Shown piece after piece: positions 36,401 through 45,538 of a stretch of DNA of 64,000 nucleotides. This DNA comes from Thalassolituus maritimus. Lineage in GTDB: Bacteria > Pseudomonadota > Gammaproteobacteria > Pseudomonadales > Oceanobacteraceae. The position numbers were made by a program, and so were the translations under genes. Where the stretch lies: assembly GCA_913019975.1 (NCBI GenBank), contig CAJWBH010000001.1:62001-126000 (forward strand). Reading direction: 5' to 3'. Under the pieces are notes generated by a model, which saw only the letters and a program-made list of their open reading frames with translations, was not told the origin of the DNA and ran no database searches. The first letter of the stretch is position 1; each line of letters starts with the position of its first letter.

Positions 36401-36484
36401 ACATCAAGATAAGCACTTCGACTACCAGCGGGCGCTTATGACTGCTGGTACCTTCACCTCATACGTTTTTCTGGTCGTCCGCTG

Positions 36485-37648
36485 ATGCCAGTTTCATCAT
36501 CGCGCTTCGCCTTATTTTACGCCCTGTACTTCGCACTCCTGGGGTGTATTGCTCCCTTCTGGGGCCTGTATCTGAAACACCTCTCGTTCACTGCGGTCGA
36601 AATTGGCAGCCTCATGGCCTTGTTTGGCGTTGTCAGAATTCTTGCACCCAATATGTGGGCCTCTCAGAGCCGACGATTCCGTGGCCCGGTTCAGATGGTG
36701 CGAATGGCTGGTCTTCTTACTCTGGTCTGCTTTTCTCTGATCTACGCAACACAAAGCTTCTACGGCGTGGCTGCAGTTATGATCGCCTATGGCTTTTTCT
36801 GGGCAGCCATGCTGCCGCAGTACGAAGTACTCTGTATGCAGTCGATGGCGAATCAGGTCGATCGCTACAGTCGCGTTCGCATGTGGGGTTCCGTTGGCTT
36901 TATTGTCAGTGTGGCGTTGCTTGGCGCAGTGCTTCAGGCGTTAAGTATTTCAGTTTTGCCTGCGGTGATGTGGGCTCTCATGTTCTGCATCGTCGCTAAT
37001 GCCTGGCTTATGCCGCATGTTAATCACCCCGTCAGACCTGAAAATCAGACAGATCAGCAGTTCTGGCGACGCTTGCTTAAGGGGCCTGTCGCAGGTTTTA
37101 TTCTTGTTAATATCCTCCTGCAGTTGTCTTTTGGACCTTATTACACCTTCTTTAGTATTTACCTCGATGAAGCTGGTTACAGCGCCAGTCTGACCGGGGT
37201 TATCTGGTGTGTGGGGGTGATCGCCGAAGTTGTGCTGTTCTGGCAATTCGGACGCATTATGCATCTGCTTAGCTGGAGAGGCTGGGTCGTTCTGAGTCTT
37301 GCTCTTACAGCCGTTAGATGGATGTTGACCGGATACCTTATCGGATCTCTCTGGGTACTTCTGCTGTTGCAAATCTTACACGCGTTCAGTTTTGGTGTGA
37401 TGCACGCAGTGTCGATGCGTTATGTTCAGACACTTTTTCCGGATCATCTTCAGGGGCGTGCCCAGGCTTTATACAGCAGTGTCAGTTTTGGCTTAGGAGG
37501 TGCGGTGGGGGCCTGGGTCAGTGGCTTGCTCTGGGAGCCTCTGGGTGGCACGCTGGTGTTTGTGCTTGCAGGGGCAGCCTCCTTGGCCGGTGCGGTCATA
37601 GCCTGGCTTAGTTTGTCCCCAGATGAGCAGCGACAGAGCCGCCAATAA
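36485..37648 (+). CDS. Major facilitator superfamily transporter (MFS_1-like)
   Basis: 387 residues with about twelve hydrophobic helices spanning the chain. The opening FALFYALYFALLGCIAPFWG and the later YYTFFSIYLDEAGY match the HcaT/LacY-like MFS_1_like group. The RVRMWGSVGFIVSVALLGAV segment is the typical helix 4-5 signature. Such genes sit after aroC in pseudomonads, but the substrate has not been defined from sequence. A 20-bp gap separates its stop from the DUF6489 ATG. The C-terminal end overlaps only out-of-frame with the next reading frame. Confidence 0.9.
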   Translation: MPVSSSRFALFYALYFALLGCIAPFWGLYLKHLSFTAVEIGSLMALFGVVRILAPNMWASQSRRFRGPVQMVRMAGLLTLVCFSLIYATQSFYGVAAVMIAYGFFWAAMLPQYEVLCMQSMANQVDRYSRVRMWGSVGFIVSVALLGAVLQALSISVLPAVMWALMFCIVANAWLMPHVNHPVRPENQTDQQFWRRLLKGPVAGFILVNILLQLSFGPYYTFFSIYLDEAGYSASLTGVIWCVGVIAEVVLFWQFGRIMHLLSWRGWVVLSLALTAVRWMLTGYLIGSLWVLLLLQILHAFSFGVMHAVSMRYVQTLFPDHLQGRAQALYSSVSFGLGGAVGAWVSGLLWEPLGGTLVFVLAGAASLAGAVIAWLSLSPDEQRQSRQ

Positions 37649-37667
37649 CCAAATAAAGGAACACGAA

Positions 37668-37910
37668 ATGAAAGTGAATGTCACATTCGATATGACGCCA
37701 GAAGAATTCCGTCGTCTGCTTGGTTTACCCGACGTTCAGCAATTTCAGACAGATGTGTTTGAACAAATGATGGAAAAAATGAAGGCGGGAGAAGATGGAT
37801 ACGATCCAATGAGTATCTATCAGCCAATGATGGAAAAAGGCATGAGCGCAATGACCAATTTTCAGCAGAATCTGATGTCTATGATGATGGCGGGACAGTC
37901 TAAAGACTGA
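37668..37910 (+). CDS. DUF6489 family small protein, PHA-associated
   Basis: 80 residues from the ATG at 37668, with AAGGA nine bases upstream (a longer frame from 37623 lies over the MFS end). The sequence MKVNVTFDMTPEEFRRLLGL matches the small DUF6489 proteins that I recall being encoded near phasin genes. The rest is rich in Met and helical, with an amphipathic tail. Probably a granule- or phasin-associated factor by context; the function is not established. Phasin follows 187 bp downstream. Confidence 0.7.
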   Translation: MKVNVTFDMTPEEFRRLLGLPDVQQFQTDVFEQMMEKMKAGEDGYDPMSIYQPMMEKGMSAMTNFQQNLMSMMMAGQSKD

Positions 37911-38096
37911 CGGAATTGGATAAATCCGGACACAGTGACGGGCAATGTAAGCTTTGCTCATTGCGGTGCGGTTAAAGGGGTGCAATCACTGCTGTGACTG
38001 CTACTTTAATCGTACGGCTGTCACCCAAGTGTAATGTTACTTCTGCAGCATGTGGAAGTGACAGTTGTTCTTACCAACCATTGAAGGAGCAAGACC

Positions 38097-38489
38097 ATGC
38101 AAGAGAATATTCTTAATGCATTCGCTGAACAGGCAAAAACGATGTACGCGCCTATGTCGAAGTTCAACAGTCTGTTCGTTGAAAACATGGAGAAGCTGAC
38201 TGAGTATCAGATCAACGCGGTTAAGAGCTACGCTGAAATGGGACTGAGCCAGATGAAATCTGCGGCTGATGTACAGGACCTGGAATCAATGCGCACGTTC
38301 GCGTCTTCTCAGGCTGAAGTTGCATCTGGCATGAACAAGAAAATCATGGAAGACGTTAAAACACTGTCTGACATGACTATGGAGTTCAAAACCCAGATGG
38401 AAGGCATCATGGAAGAGATGCGCAACACTGCGGCTGAAACTGCCAAGACAACTGCTAAAACTGCGGCGTCAAAAGCTAAAGCGGCTTAA
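38097..38489 (+). CDS. Phasin family protein
   Basis: 130 residues. An amphipathic, all-helical protein with FAEQAKTMYAPMSKFNSLFV at the N-terminus, a Met- and Gln-rich centre, and an Ala/Lys/Thr tail (AAETAKTTAKTAASKAKAA), the usual phasin composition. Phasins coat polyhydroxyalkanoate granules and control their number and size. A strong Shine-Dalgarno (AAGGAG) precedes the ATG. It has its own terminator at 38509, and phaC follows. Confidence 0.9.
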   Translation: MQENILNAFAEQAKTMYAPMSKFNSLFVENMEKLTEYQINAVKSYAEMGLSQMKSAADVQDLESMRTFASSQAEVASGMNKKIMEDVKTLSDMTMEFKTQMEGIMEEMRNTAAETAKTTAKTAASKAKAA

Positions 38490-38508
38490 TCTGACGGGTG
38501 CAGTGAAT

Positions 38509-38535
38509 AAGGCCACCCATGCGGTGGCCTTTTTT
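38509..38535 (+). terminator. Rho-independent terminator between phasin and phaC
   Basis: Stem AAGGCCACC (38509-38517) pairs with GGTGGCCTT (38523-38531) around a five-base loop, followed by a run of T. It separates high-level phasin transcription from phaC, so phaC needs its own promoter or partial readthrough. Confidence 0.9.
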
Positions 38536-38590
38536 GATTGGACGTCTTACTAACTGAGTTGTTTATTAATTACATGGAGATTGAACGTCG

Positions 38591-40402
38591 ATGAGTGATG
38601 TGTCTGAGCAGCTGACGGCTGCAGTTAGCGATTATTTTGATATGGCTATACAGGCGGCGGAGCATACCGGCAAAGTTTGGGAAAAATTCATACAGCAGCC
38701 AACCTCGGCAGAAGACCCGGCAGCCTGTGTATTGAACGATTTCTCAGAAGCCCTTAAAGAACTGGGCGAAGCCATGATGGAACACCCGGATAAACTTATC
38801 GATGACCAGATGGATCTGCTTAAAAAACAACAGGCGTTATTTCAGAACACCGTACTTCGCCTGATGGGCAAAGAGGTAGAGCCAATTGTTGAGCCCGAAA
38901 AAGGCGATAAACGATTCAGGAATGCTGAATGGGAAGCGAACCCTTTCTTTGATTACCTGAAGCAGCTTTACCTTATTCAGGGAAATACCCTGAAAAAGAT
39001 GATTGACGACACAGACGGCCTCAGCGATAACGCACGACGTAAAGTTGAATACCTGATCCGTCAGTATACAAATGCGATGGCACCCTCCAATTTTGCCGGC
39101 CTGAATCCTGATGTGATCAATAAAACGCTCGAAACCGGAGGAGCGAACCTCGCTCACGGTATCGAGCAACTAACTGAAGATCTGGAGGCCAGTGCGAATG
39201 GCGCATTAAATGTTGCTATGACGGATACTTCGGCCTTTCAGGTGGGTGTGAACGTAGCAACGACGCCAGGAAAGGTGGTATACCAGAATGAGCTGATGCA
39301 GCTGATTCAATATTCGCCAACAACGGAAGAAGTTTTCAAGCGCCCACTTCTGGTCATTCCGCCTTTTATCAACAAATACTACATCATGGACCTGCGTGAG
39401 AATAACTCGCTGCTTCGCTGGCTGGTAGGTCAGGGGCATACGGTGTTTGTTATCTCGTGGGTTAACCCCGGCCCGTCATTACGTGATAAAGGTTTTGATA
39501 ACTACCTGCTGGAAGGCCCGGTAGAGGCGTTGAATGTGATCGAGCAGATTACTGGTGAAAAAGATGTTAACGCGATCGGTTACTGCCTCGGCGGCACTCT
39601 GTTATCGGCGACTCTGTCTTACCTGAAGAAAAAGCGCAAAGAACGTATTAAGTCGGCCACCTTTCTTGCGACACTGATCGACTTTTCGATGCCGGGAGAA
39701 ATTGGCGTATTCATTAACGAAACGACCATTGCTGGGCTGGAAAAACAAATGGACATGCTCGGTTATTATGATGGCCGTCAGATGTCTTTCAGCTTTAATA
39801 CATTGCGCGAGAATGATCTTTTCTGGTCTTTCTTTGTGAATAATTATCTGAAGGGCGAGCGCCCGGCTGCATTTGATTTACTGTACTGGAATACGGACAG
39901 TACGAATCTTCCTGCGCGGATGCATTCGTACTATCTGCGCAACATGTATCTGAATAATCTTCTGCGCGAGAAGAATGCATTGGACGTCGATGGCGTAAAA
40001 ATCGATCTTTCTGCGGTTAAAATTCCAACATATTTCCTGTCGACGTCCCAGGATCATATTGCTCTGTGGAAAGCCTCTTACGAAGGCGCCAAAGTGCTTG
40101 GTGGAAAGCCACGTTTTGTCCTGGGTGGCTCAGGTCATATTGCAGGTGTTATTAATCCTCCAGCCGCCGACAAATACAACTACTGGACCAACGACTCCTT
40201 GCCTGAAGACAGTGATGAATGGTTCCAGGGCGCCGAGAGCCATCGTGGCTCATGGTGGCCGGACTGGGAGGCCTGGATTCAGGAGCAGGGTGGTGCGGAG
40301 CGTGTGCCGGCTCGTGAGCCCGGGGACGGTCCACTTGCAGCGATCGAAGATGCGCCCGGAAGCTATGTGCGTATGCGAATTCAGGACGTGGTCGGCCGTT
40401 GA
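38591..40402 (+). CDS. phaC: Class I polyhydroxyalkanoate synthase PhaC
   Basis: 603 residues. Polymerises (R)-3-hydroxyacyl-CoA into PHA. The lipase-like box is GYCLGG with nucleophile Cys332, in place of Ser, diagnostic of PHA synthase. The catalytic Asp is in the STSQDHIALW region and His in GGSGHIAGV, near residues 478 and 508. The N-terminal domain of about 200 residues is characteristic of class I and unlike the shorter PhaC of class III. No phaA or phaB is nearby, so precursors come from genes elsewhere. Confidence 0.93.
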   Translation: MSDVSEQLTAAVSDYFDMAIQAAEHTGKVWEKFIQQPTSAEDPAACVLNDFSEALKELGEAMMEHPDKLIDDQMDLLKKQQALFQNTVLRLMGKEVEPIVEPEKGDKRFRNAEWEANPFFDYLKQLYLIQGNTLKKMIDDTDGLSDNARRKVEYLIRQYTNAMAPSNFAGLNPDVINKTLETGGANLAHGIEQLTEDLEASANGALNVAMTDTSAFQVGVNVATTPGKVVYQNELMQLIQYSPTTEEVFKRPLLVIPPFINKYYIMDLRENNSLLRWLVGQGHTVFVISWVNPGPSLRDKGFDNYLLEGPVEALNVIEQITGEKDVNAIGYCLGGTLLSATLSYLKKKRKERIKSATFLATLIDFSMPGEIGVFINETTIAGLEKQMDMLGYYDGRQMSFSFNTLRENDLFWSFFVNNYLKGERPAAFDLLYWNTDSTNLPARMHSYYLRNMYLNNLLREKNALDVDGVKIDLSAVKIPTYFLSTSQDHIALWKASYEGAKVLGGKPRFVLGGSGHIAGVINPPAADKYNYWTNDSLPEDSDEWFQGAESHRGSWWPDWEAWIQEQGGAERVPAREPGDGPLAAIEDAPGSYVRMRIQDVVGR

Positions 40403-40501
40403 GTGGTCTTTATAATGTTTCCATTCAGGGGGGCTCTGGCAGTTTCTGTTGGAGCAACTTTTGGGTATGATCAAAGCCTTAGTCAGCATTGAGAGAAGCT
40501 C

Positions 40502-40945
40502 GTGTCTCAGTTTGATCAGGAATCGATCGTTTACGGCGTGATACGCCACATTCCTTCCACAGAAGACCTCGCAGCCCGCCGCGAGCGCCGCACCAACTGG
40601 GGTGCGATACAGTCCTTGCCTGTCGGTCTGGATGATGACTTCTCTCTGCTTAAGCGCGAGATGTTCTCAATCTCTGGAGATGACATTTTCAGTGGCGCCT
40701 ATCAGACGCAGATTATTCACTTCGCTGCCTCTTACCGTGCTGTAGAGTATGAGTGGGAAAGCTGGTTGCGCCAGTTCGAAAGTCTGCTGAAAGCGATGCA
40801 CTGGGTTTCCGCCACGGTTCACCTGGAAACCGAACTCTCTGGTAAGCACACATTCAATTGGCAAGCAGAGCATGGACATCAGCCCTCAGATGCTGAATTG
40901 CGTATGAGTTGTGAGTGGGAGCGGGAGGGTGCTTTTGCCATCTGA
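40502..40945 (+). CDS. Hypothetical protein, unrecognised
   Basis: 147 residues with a GTG start at 40502, preceded by GAGAGAAG. It is a soluble protein with hydrophilic alpha/beta text (IHFAASYRAVEYEWESWLRQ) and no signal peptide. No family recognised. It lies between phaC and a yheU-like gene and overlaps the latter's start by about 10 bp, suggesting coupled translation. A weak TATGAT -10 at 40466 could belong to it. Role unknown. Confidence 0.7.
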   Translation: MSQFDQESIVYGVIRHIPSTEDLAARRERRTNWGAIQSLPVGLDDDFSLLKREMFSISGDDIFSGAYQTQIIHFAASYRAVEYEWESWLRQFESLLKAMHWVSATVHLETELSGKHTFNWQAEHGHQPSDAELRMSCEWEREGAFAI

Positions 40946-41210
40946 CTTTCACTCTGGCGATGGACAGGCGCCAGAAGAGGGTGTCATCCGCGTTCCCTAC
41001 GACCGTCTTTCGGCCGACGCCCTGGACGGTATTATCGAAGAGTTTGTCAGCCGTGAAGGCACCGATTACGGCGACTATAACTACTCTTTTGACGACAAAA
41101 AAGAACAGGTTCGTGAGCAGATACGCCGCGGACAGGTTGTCATCCTGTTTGACCCGGTTGGGGAAACCTGCCAACTGGCGCTTCTCGATCAGTTACCCCC
41201 GGGGCTTTGA
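40935..41210 (+). CDS. yheU: YheU family protein
   Basis: About 91 residues from a TTG at 40935, which is preceded by GGGAGGG; alternative in-frame GTG codons at 40911 and 40929 would add a few residues. IRVPYDRLSADALDGIIEEF followed by FVSREGTDYGDYNYSFDDKK and an EQIRRGQVVILFDP strand match E. coli YheU. The family is small, conserved and of unknown function. It overlaps the end of the previous gene. Convergent with mnmC, whose stop is 11 bp away. Confidence 0.8.
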   Translation: MPSDFHSGDGQAPEEGVIRVPYDRLSADALDGIIEEFVSREGTDYGDYNYSFDDKKEQVREQIRRGQVVILFDPVGETCQLALLDQLPPGL

Positions 41211-41220
41211 CCATCGGCTT

Positions 41221-43212
41221 TTATAATTTATTGCGGATTAAATCCCGCAATAAAAACCGGTTTGGTGCCAAAGCATCGATCACGGTTTGACTGGTACTGA
41301 CGGCATCACCAGCCATCTGTTCGGCGATCAGTTCTGCGCATAAAGAAGAGGACGCCAGTCCTCGCGAGCCGTGGCCAATATTCAACCAGACTCCGCTCAT
41401 CCAGGGCATAGGCTCACGAGGGATGCGCTTCGCGTTTTTGGTCATCGGGCGAAAGCGCTTTACGAATTCATCTTTAACAACCAGTGGTCCCGCCATCGGC
41501 AGGTAGTCCGGTGTTGTACAGCGAAAGCCCACACGGCCACCAATAATTTCAGCGGAGTTCGCAGCAGTTTCCCATTCAGCACCAAAATCACAGAGATGGC
41601 TCAGGTTGGTTTGATGATCCGAGTCCCGAAGCTCTGCTTCTTCATCTTTTAAGTTATAGGTAGCACCGAGTACGAGGCGCCCGTTGAGTGGCGGTGCCAT
41701 GTAGCTGCGCGCGCAGAGTACGGTATCTGCCGTTGGTAATGCATCAGCATTAAGATAAGTAAGCTGCCCACGAATTTTTTTGGTTGGCAGGTAGCTATGC
41801 TCACCAGCAAGTTCATTCGCTTGGTGGGCTGTTGCTATTACGATAGCAGAGGCATCAAGATCACCAGAGTCTGTAGTGATGGTCAGTGCATTCTGCTTGC
41901 CAGTGATATTCGTTATTGTCGTGGCGATAAACTGAATATTGGTATGATTTACGAGGGCCTTGCAAAAATCAGCCGGAGACACCCAGCCGGCCGCTGGGAA
42001 GATCAGCCCTTTCTTTTCGCTATCAGACGCTACGAATTCAGCGGGTGGTTTATGCCGCTCTATGAAGCGTTGCTGACGCACTTCTTCTTTAGCGCTGTAG
42101 GCGAGTTGGAGTACGCCACAGGCATCCCAGGTTTTATTGTTCTCTGCTGGAGCTCCCAGCATACGCTCCACTTCTTTGAGAGCGAGCAGGTAGGCCTGGC
42201 GATAAAAATCAGAATGGGTTGCCTGATCGTCTGCGGCCAGCTTTATGTAAAGTCCGCCTTGTGGATTCCCTGAGGCCCCATTGGCGATACCTTCAGGGTC
42301 GCACAGCGTGACCCGGAAACCACGCTCTGCCAGTGCTCGCGCTGTGGTGCAGCCAGCGAGACCAGCACCTGCAACGACGACTTTGCTGGCGTCTTTAAGT
42401 GGTGTTGGAAACAGCTGCCATGGTAAATGGTTATGCAACCGACTTTGCTCTGGGCCTGTGGTTGCCGCATACCTGCCTGCGAGCATTTCTCGCTTGCGGC
42501 CGAAACCCGGTACTTTCGCGATGTTAAAACCGGCGCCTTTTAAACCCCGCCTGACCACGCCTGCTGCGGTAAAGGTCGCCACCGTTGGTACTCGATTTGA
42601 GCGAGGGTTTCTGCTAATACGTCGAATCTCAGAAAACAGTGCGTCAGACCACATCGCAGGGTTTTTCGCTGGGGCAAAGCCATCAAGAAACCAGGCGTCA
42701 ACCGGGCCATTCAGTTGGGGGAGGGCAGCATGAACATCATCAAAAATCAGCGTCAAGGAAACTCGCTCATCCGGCCATTTGAGAGTATGGAATCCTTTTA
42801 ATGCCGGAGGGTAAGCTTCAATAAGCTTTTCTGATAATTCACTAAGCTCCGGCCATAGGGCCAGTGCTTTCTGCAGTTGTTCACGGCTTAACGGGAATTT
42901 TTCGATGCTGGTAAAGTGCAGCCAGTTATTCTTGCCACGAGTGGATAGGAATGCCTGCCAGGTAGCAAGAAAATTGAGCCCAGTGCCAAAGCCGGTCTCA
43001 ATAATGCGGAAGGGCGCCTGGTGCGACTGCCAGCGCTGCGGGAGGCCATTCTGTTTCAGAAAAACGTAGCGGGTTTCCTCTAAGCCGTTCTCAACTGAAA
43101 AGTATGGGTCGTCGAAGTCATCAGCCACGGGGAGCCCTTGCTCGTTCCAGGTGAGGTCTGGATGCCTCAGGACCGTATCGGTATCACCCGTGGTTGTTTC
43201 TTTGATGCTCAA
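41221..43212 (-). CDS. mnmC: Bifunctional tRNA-modification enzyme MnmC
   Basis: About 664 residues if it starts at the TTG at 43212, which matches the E. coli length of 668 and leaves 70 bp to the divergent transporter. The longer frame to 43362 would overlap that gene and looks unlikely. The N-terminal methyltransferase domain shows FRIIETGFGTGLNFLATW and DAWFLDGFAPAKNPAMWS. The C-terminal FAD domain begins with VVVAGAGLAGCTTARALAER (near residue 260) and retains GLYIKLAADDQ and GHGSRGLASSSL. It demodifies cmnm5U34 and then methylates nm5U34 to give mnm5U34 at the wobble position of several tRNAs. Confidence 0.92.
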   Translation of the reverse strand: MSIKETTTGDTDTVLRHPDLTWNEQGLPVADDFDDPYFSVENGLEETRYVFLKQNGLPQRWQSHQAPFRIIETGFGTGLNFLATWQAFLSTRGKNNWLHFTSIEKFPLSREQLQKALALWPELSELSEKLIEAYPPALKGFHTLKWPDERVSLTLIFDDVHAALPQLNGPVDAWFLDGFAPAKNPAMWSDALFSEIRRISRNPRSNRVPTVATFTAAGVVRRGLKGAGFNIAKVPGFGRKREMLAGRYAATTGPEQSRLHNHLPWQLFPTPLKDASKVVVAGAGLAGCTTARALAERGFRVTLCDPEGIANGASGNPQGGLYIKLAADDQATHSDFYRQAYLLALKEVERMLGAPAENNKTWDACGVLQLAYSAKEEVRQQRFIERHKPPAEFVASDSEKKGLIFPAAGWVSPADFCKALVNHTNIQFIATTITNITGKQNALTITTDSGDLDASAIVIATAHQANELAGEHSYLPTKKIRGQLTYLNADALPTADTVLCARSYMAPPLNGRLVLGATYNLKDEEAELRDSDHQTNLSHLCDFGAEWETAANSAEIIGGRVGFRCTTPDYLPMAGPLVVKDEFVKRFRPMTKNAKRIPREPMPWMSGVWLNIGHGSRGLASSSLCAELIAEQMAGDAVSTSQTVIDALAPNRFLLRDLIRNKL

Positions 43213-43282
43213 ATTTCTCACCCGTCCGGTTTCTCGGTGCGTATTGTAATAAAGCTGACGAAGGAGCGGTATACTCCCGGTC

Positions 43283-44164
43283 ATGATGATTGAAATAGCA
43301 ACCGTACTCTTTCCTGTCGTGCTCTGTGCTTTGCTGGGCGCAATATGGGCACATACCCGCACTGGCTACGACAGTGATTTTGTTTCCCGTCTGGTGCTGA
43401 ATATAGGCGCGCCTTGCCTGATGTTATCGGTATTGGGCCAAGTCGATATTGACCCTCAGGTCTTCGGTCAGACAGCTCTGGCATGCGTACTGGTAACGGT
43501 CTTGATGACACTCCCGGGCATCATAGTCCCGCGTATGTTGGGGGACAGTGTCCGTACGTATTTGCCGTCATTTCTTTTTCCTAACGTTGGAAATATGGGG
43601 CTTCCTGTTTGTATGCTGGCATTTGGCGAGCAGGGGCTGGCTCTGGCACTGGCGTTTTTTATGATGTTGTCTGTCGCGCATTTCCCCGTAGGTATTCTGC
43701 TTGCAGGAGGAAAAGACGCCGGAGGACTAAGTAGTGTTGCGCGCATGCCTATTATGTATGCAATTCTGCTTTCTGTGATTCTTGTTATCAGCGGCGCGCG
43801 TTTGCCTGAATTTCTGAATAACGCGGTGGCCCTGATCGGCGGTATGACCATTCCCCTTATGTTGATTACCCTTGGTGTATCGCTCTATGGCCTGCAGGTG
43901 AGCGGGTGGGGGAAGGCATTTTTATACAGCCTGATACGGATACTCGGCGGTCTCGCAGCCGGGTTGGTTGTGTGCTGGTTTATGGAGCTCGAGGGCGTCG
44001 CTCGGGGCGTGGTGCTCATCCAGAGTTCGATGCCTGTGGCGGTATTCAATTACCTTTTTGCCGTCCGCTATAACAAAGAACCCGGCGCAGTGGCCGGGTT
44101 AGTGGTCGTGTCGACCTTTCTGTCGTTCGCATTCCTGCCGGTTCTTCTGGCAGTGTTACTTTGA
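43283..44164 (+). CDS. AEC family transporter (auxin efflux carrier-like)
   Basis: 293 residues with about ten hydrophobic helices. Starts MMIEIATVLFPVVLCALLGA, followed by VLNIGAPCLMLSVLG and LFPNVGNMGLPVCMLAFGEQ, the helix-break segments with conserved Pro and Asn typical of the AEC/Mem_trans family. QSSMPVAVFNYLFAVRY appears near the C-terminus as expected. Probably exports small organic acids or auxin-like compounds; the substrate is unknown. Divergent from mnmC by 70 bp. Confidence 0.88.
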   Translation: MMIEIATVLFPVVLCALLGAIWAHTRTGYDSDFVSRLVLNIGAPCLMLSVLGQVDIDPQVFGQTALACVLVTVLMTLPGIIVPRMLGDSVRTYLPSFLFPNVGNMGLPVCMLAFGEQGLALALAFFMMLSVAHFPVGILLAGGKDAGGLSSVARMPIMYAILLSVILVISGARLPEFLNNAVALIGGMTIPLMLITLGVSLYGLQVSGWGKAFLYSLIRILGGLAAGLVVCWFMELEGVARGVVLIQSSMPVAVFNYLFAVRYNKEPGAVAGLVVVSTFLSFAFLPVLLAVLL

Positions 44165-44209
44165 CAGACACGCGGCTGACGACTGTGTGTCGATCATCCG
44201 CTTAGGGCT

Positions 44210-44791
44210 TCAGTTTTCAATCAGAGGGGCGGGGGCTTCTTCGCTCTCTTTTGCAACGACGACAGCGCTGTTGATAATAATATCTTCTGCTGGCTGATCG
44301 CGGCGGCCGACGCGTGTTTCCGCAATCTTATTGACCACATCCATACCTTTAACAACTTCGCCGAATACTGCATAGCCGTAATCACGTACGCCATGGTCCA
44401 GGAAGGTATTGTCTTTTACGTTAATGAAGAACTGGCTGGTGGCACTGTCTACGCTTGCAGTACGAGCCATTGCAACCGAACCGCGCTTATTTTTAAGACC
44501 ATTTTTAGCTTCGTTTTTTATCGCCGCACGGGTTGGTTTACGGTTCATTGAGGCATCGAAACCACCACCCTGGATCATGAAATTTTTAATTACACGGTGG
44601 AAGATGGTGCCATCGTAATGACCTTCTTCAACATAGGTAACGAAGTTTTCAACAGAAATTGGTGCTTTCTCTTTATCGAGTGCCAGCTCAATATAACCTT
44701 CGCTGGTGTTCAGACCGACGTAGACGGTCTCTTCCGCACTCGCGCTGAAGACAGGAATTGCCAGGAGTGCCAGCATTAAAAACTTACGCAT
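44210..44791 (-). CDS. Periplasmic cyclophilin-type peptidyl-prolyl isomerase
   Basis: 193 residues. A signal peptide (MLALLAIPVFSASA) precedes a cyclophilin fold with TIFHRVIKNFMIQGGGFD (catalytic Arg in FHR), SVAMART and SQFFINVKDNTFLDHG. These are the classic PpiA/B residues. The C-terminus is a slightly longer acidic tail (SEEAPAPLIEN). It should assist folding of exported proteins. Lies 32 bp downstream of the SH3-domain gene on the same strand, so it may share its transcript. Confidence 0.93.
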   Translation of the reverse strand: MRKFLMLALLAIPVFSASAEETVYVGLNTSEGYIELALDKEKAPISVENFVTYVEEGHYDGTIFHRVIKNFMIQGGGFDASMNRKPTRAAIKNEAKNGLKNKRGSVAMARTASVDSATSQFFINVKDNTFLDHGVRDYGYAVFGEVVKGMDVVNKIAETRVGRRDQPAEDIIINSAVVVAKESEEAPAPLIEN

Positions 44792-44823
44792 GAAATTTTC
44801 CTTATTTATTAAATGTATCTGTT

Positions 44824-45486
44824 TTATGCCCAGCCGCTGTTACTACGACGACCGCGGAGACCCGGTAGAATAAGGCCACCGATAATACCTACGACAACCA
44901 GACCACCGCCGTAGATCAGATAAGAGAGACTTCTGTCGCCACGAAGTTCCTGATTTTCCGCTGACAGTGTACTCACCTGAAGTTCCAGCTCCTGTGTTTT
45001 TCGGGTCAGCTTTCGTGCTTTTTCGTCAAGCGCGACGGCATTCTCTGAAATAGTACGGATGCGTTCGAGTTCGCGCTCTAACTCAGTGCTGGAGCGACTG
45101 GCATCTGCGCGTTCAGACTTGGCCGTTTCGAGTTCTTGCGTAAGTTCTTCTACCTGGTTCCGGGCGGTTGTGAGTTCAGCTTTGATATTATCGAGTTCAC
45201 GATTTGCCAGAATCAGATTTTCTTTGGCTACGGGTTCGTTAACCAGGTATTGAGTACGTACGTAACCTTCCACGCCTTTCGTTGTTTTCACGTGTGTGAA
45301 GTCACCTTCTTCGCCAAGGTAGATAAGGTGCTCGCCACTCTGAACGACTTTCAGAATCCGATACTCATTAGATGGGCCAGAGCGTAGCTGGATATACAGT
45401 TTGTCGGTTACATAACGCTTTTCGACAGCTTGTGCTGCCTGGCTGGCAAGCATGAGTCCGAGTAGCAGGCTGATCATGTACTTCAT
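44824..45486 (-). CDS. Exported SH3-domain protein with coiled coil (TIGR04211/YgiM type)
   Basis: 220 residues from the ATG at 45486, which has a GGAGG ribosome site; the longer frame to 45723 has none. Signal peptide (LLLGLMLASQAAQAVEKRY) is followed by a bacterial SH3 domain (about 21-88: VTDKLYIQLRSGPSNEYRIL). A coiled coil covers about 95-180 (rich in Glu, Leu, Arg). A C-terminal hydrophobic anchor is at about 190-212, and the last residues are RGRRSNSGW. This is the YgiM-like arrangement. Role unknown, possibly envelope scaffold. The cyclophilin gene follows. Confidence 0.85.
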   Translation of the reverse strand: MKYMISLLLGLMLASQAAQAVEKRYVTDKLYIQLRSGPSNEYRILKVVQSGEHLIYLGEEGDFTHVKTTKGVEGYVRTQYLVNEPVAKENLILANRELDNIKAELTTARNQVEELTQELETAKSERADASRSSTELERELERIRTISENAVALDEKARKLTRKTQELELQVSTLSAENQELRGDRSLSYLIYGGGLVVVGIIGGLILPGLRGRRSNSGWA

Positions 45487-45538
45487 TGAGTCCTCCGTCA
45501 CTGATCTTGTTGGTCTTCTTGGCTTCAGTGGGTACTGT

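Noticed and set aside
41228-41253. Hairpin TTATTGCGG/CCGCAATAA at the end of mnmC
   Set aside because: A perfect 9-bp stem, but it lies in the last mnmC codons and has no T run on either strand, so I do not call it a terminator.
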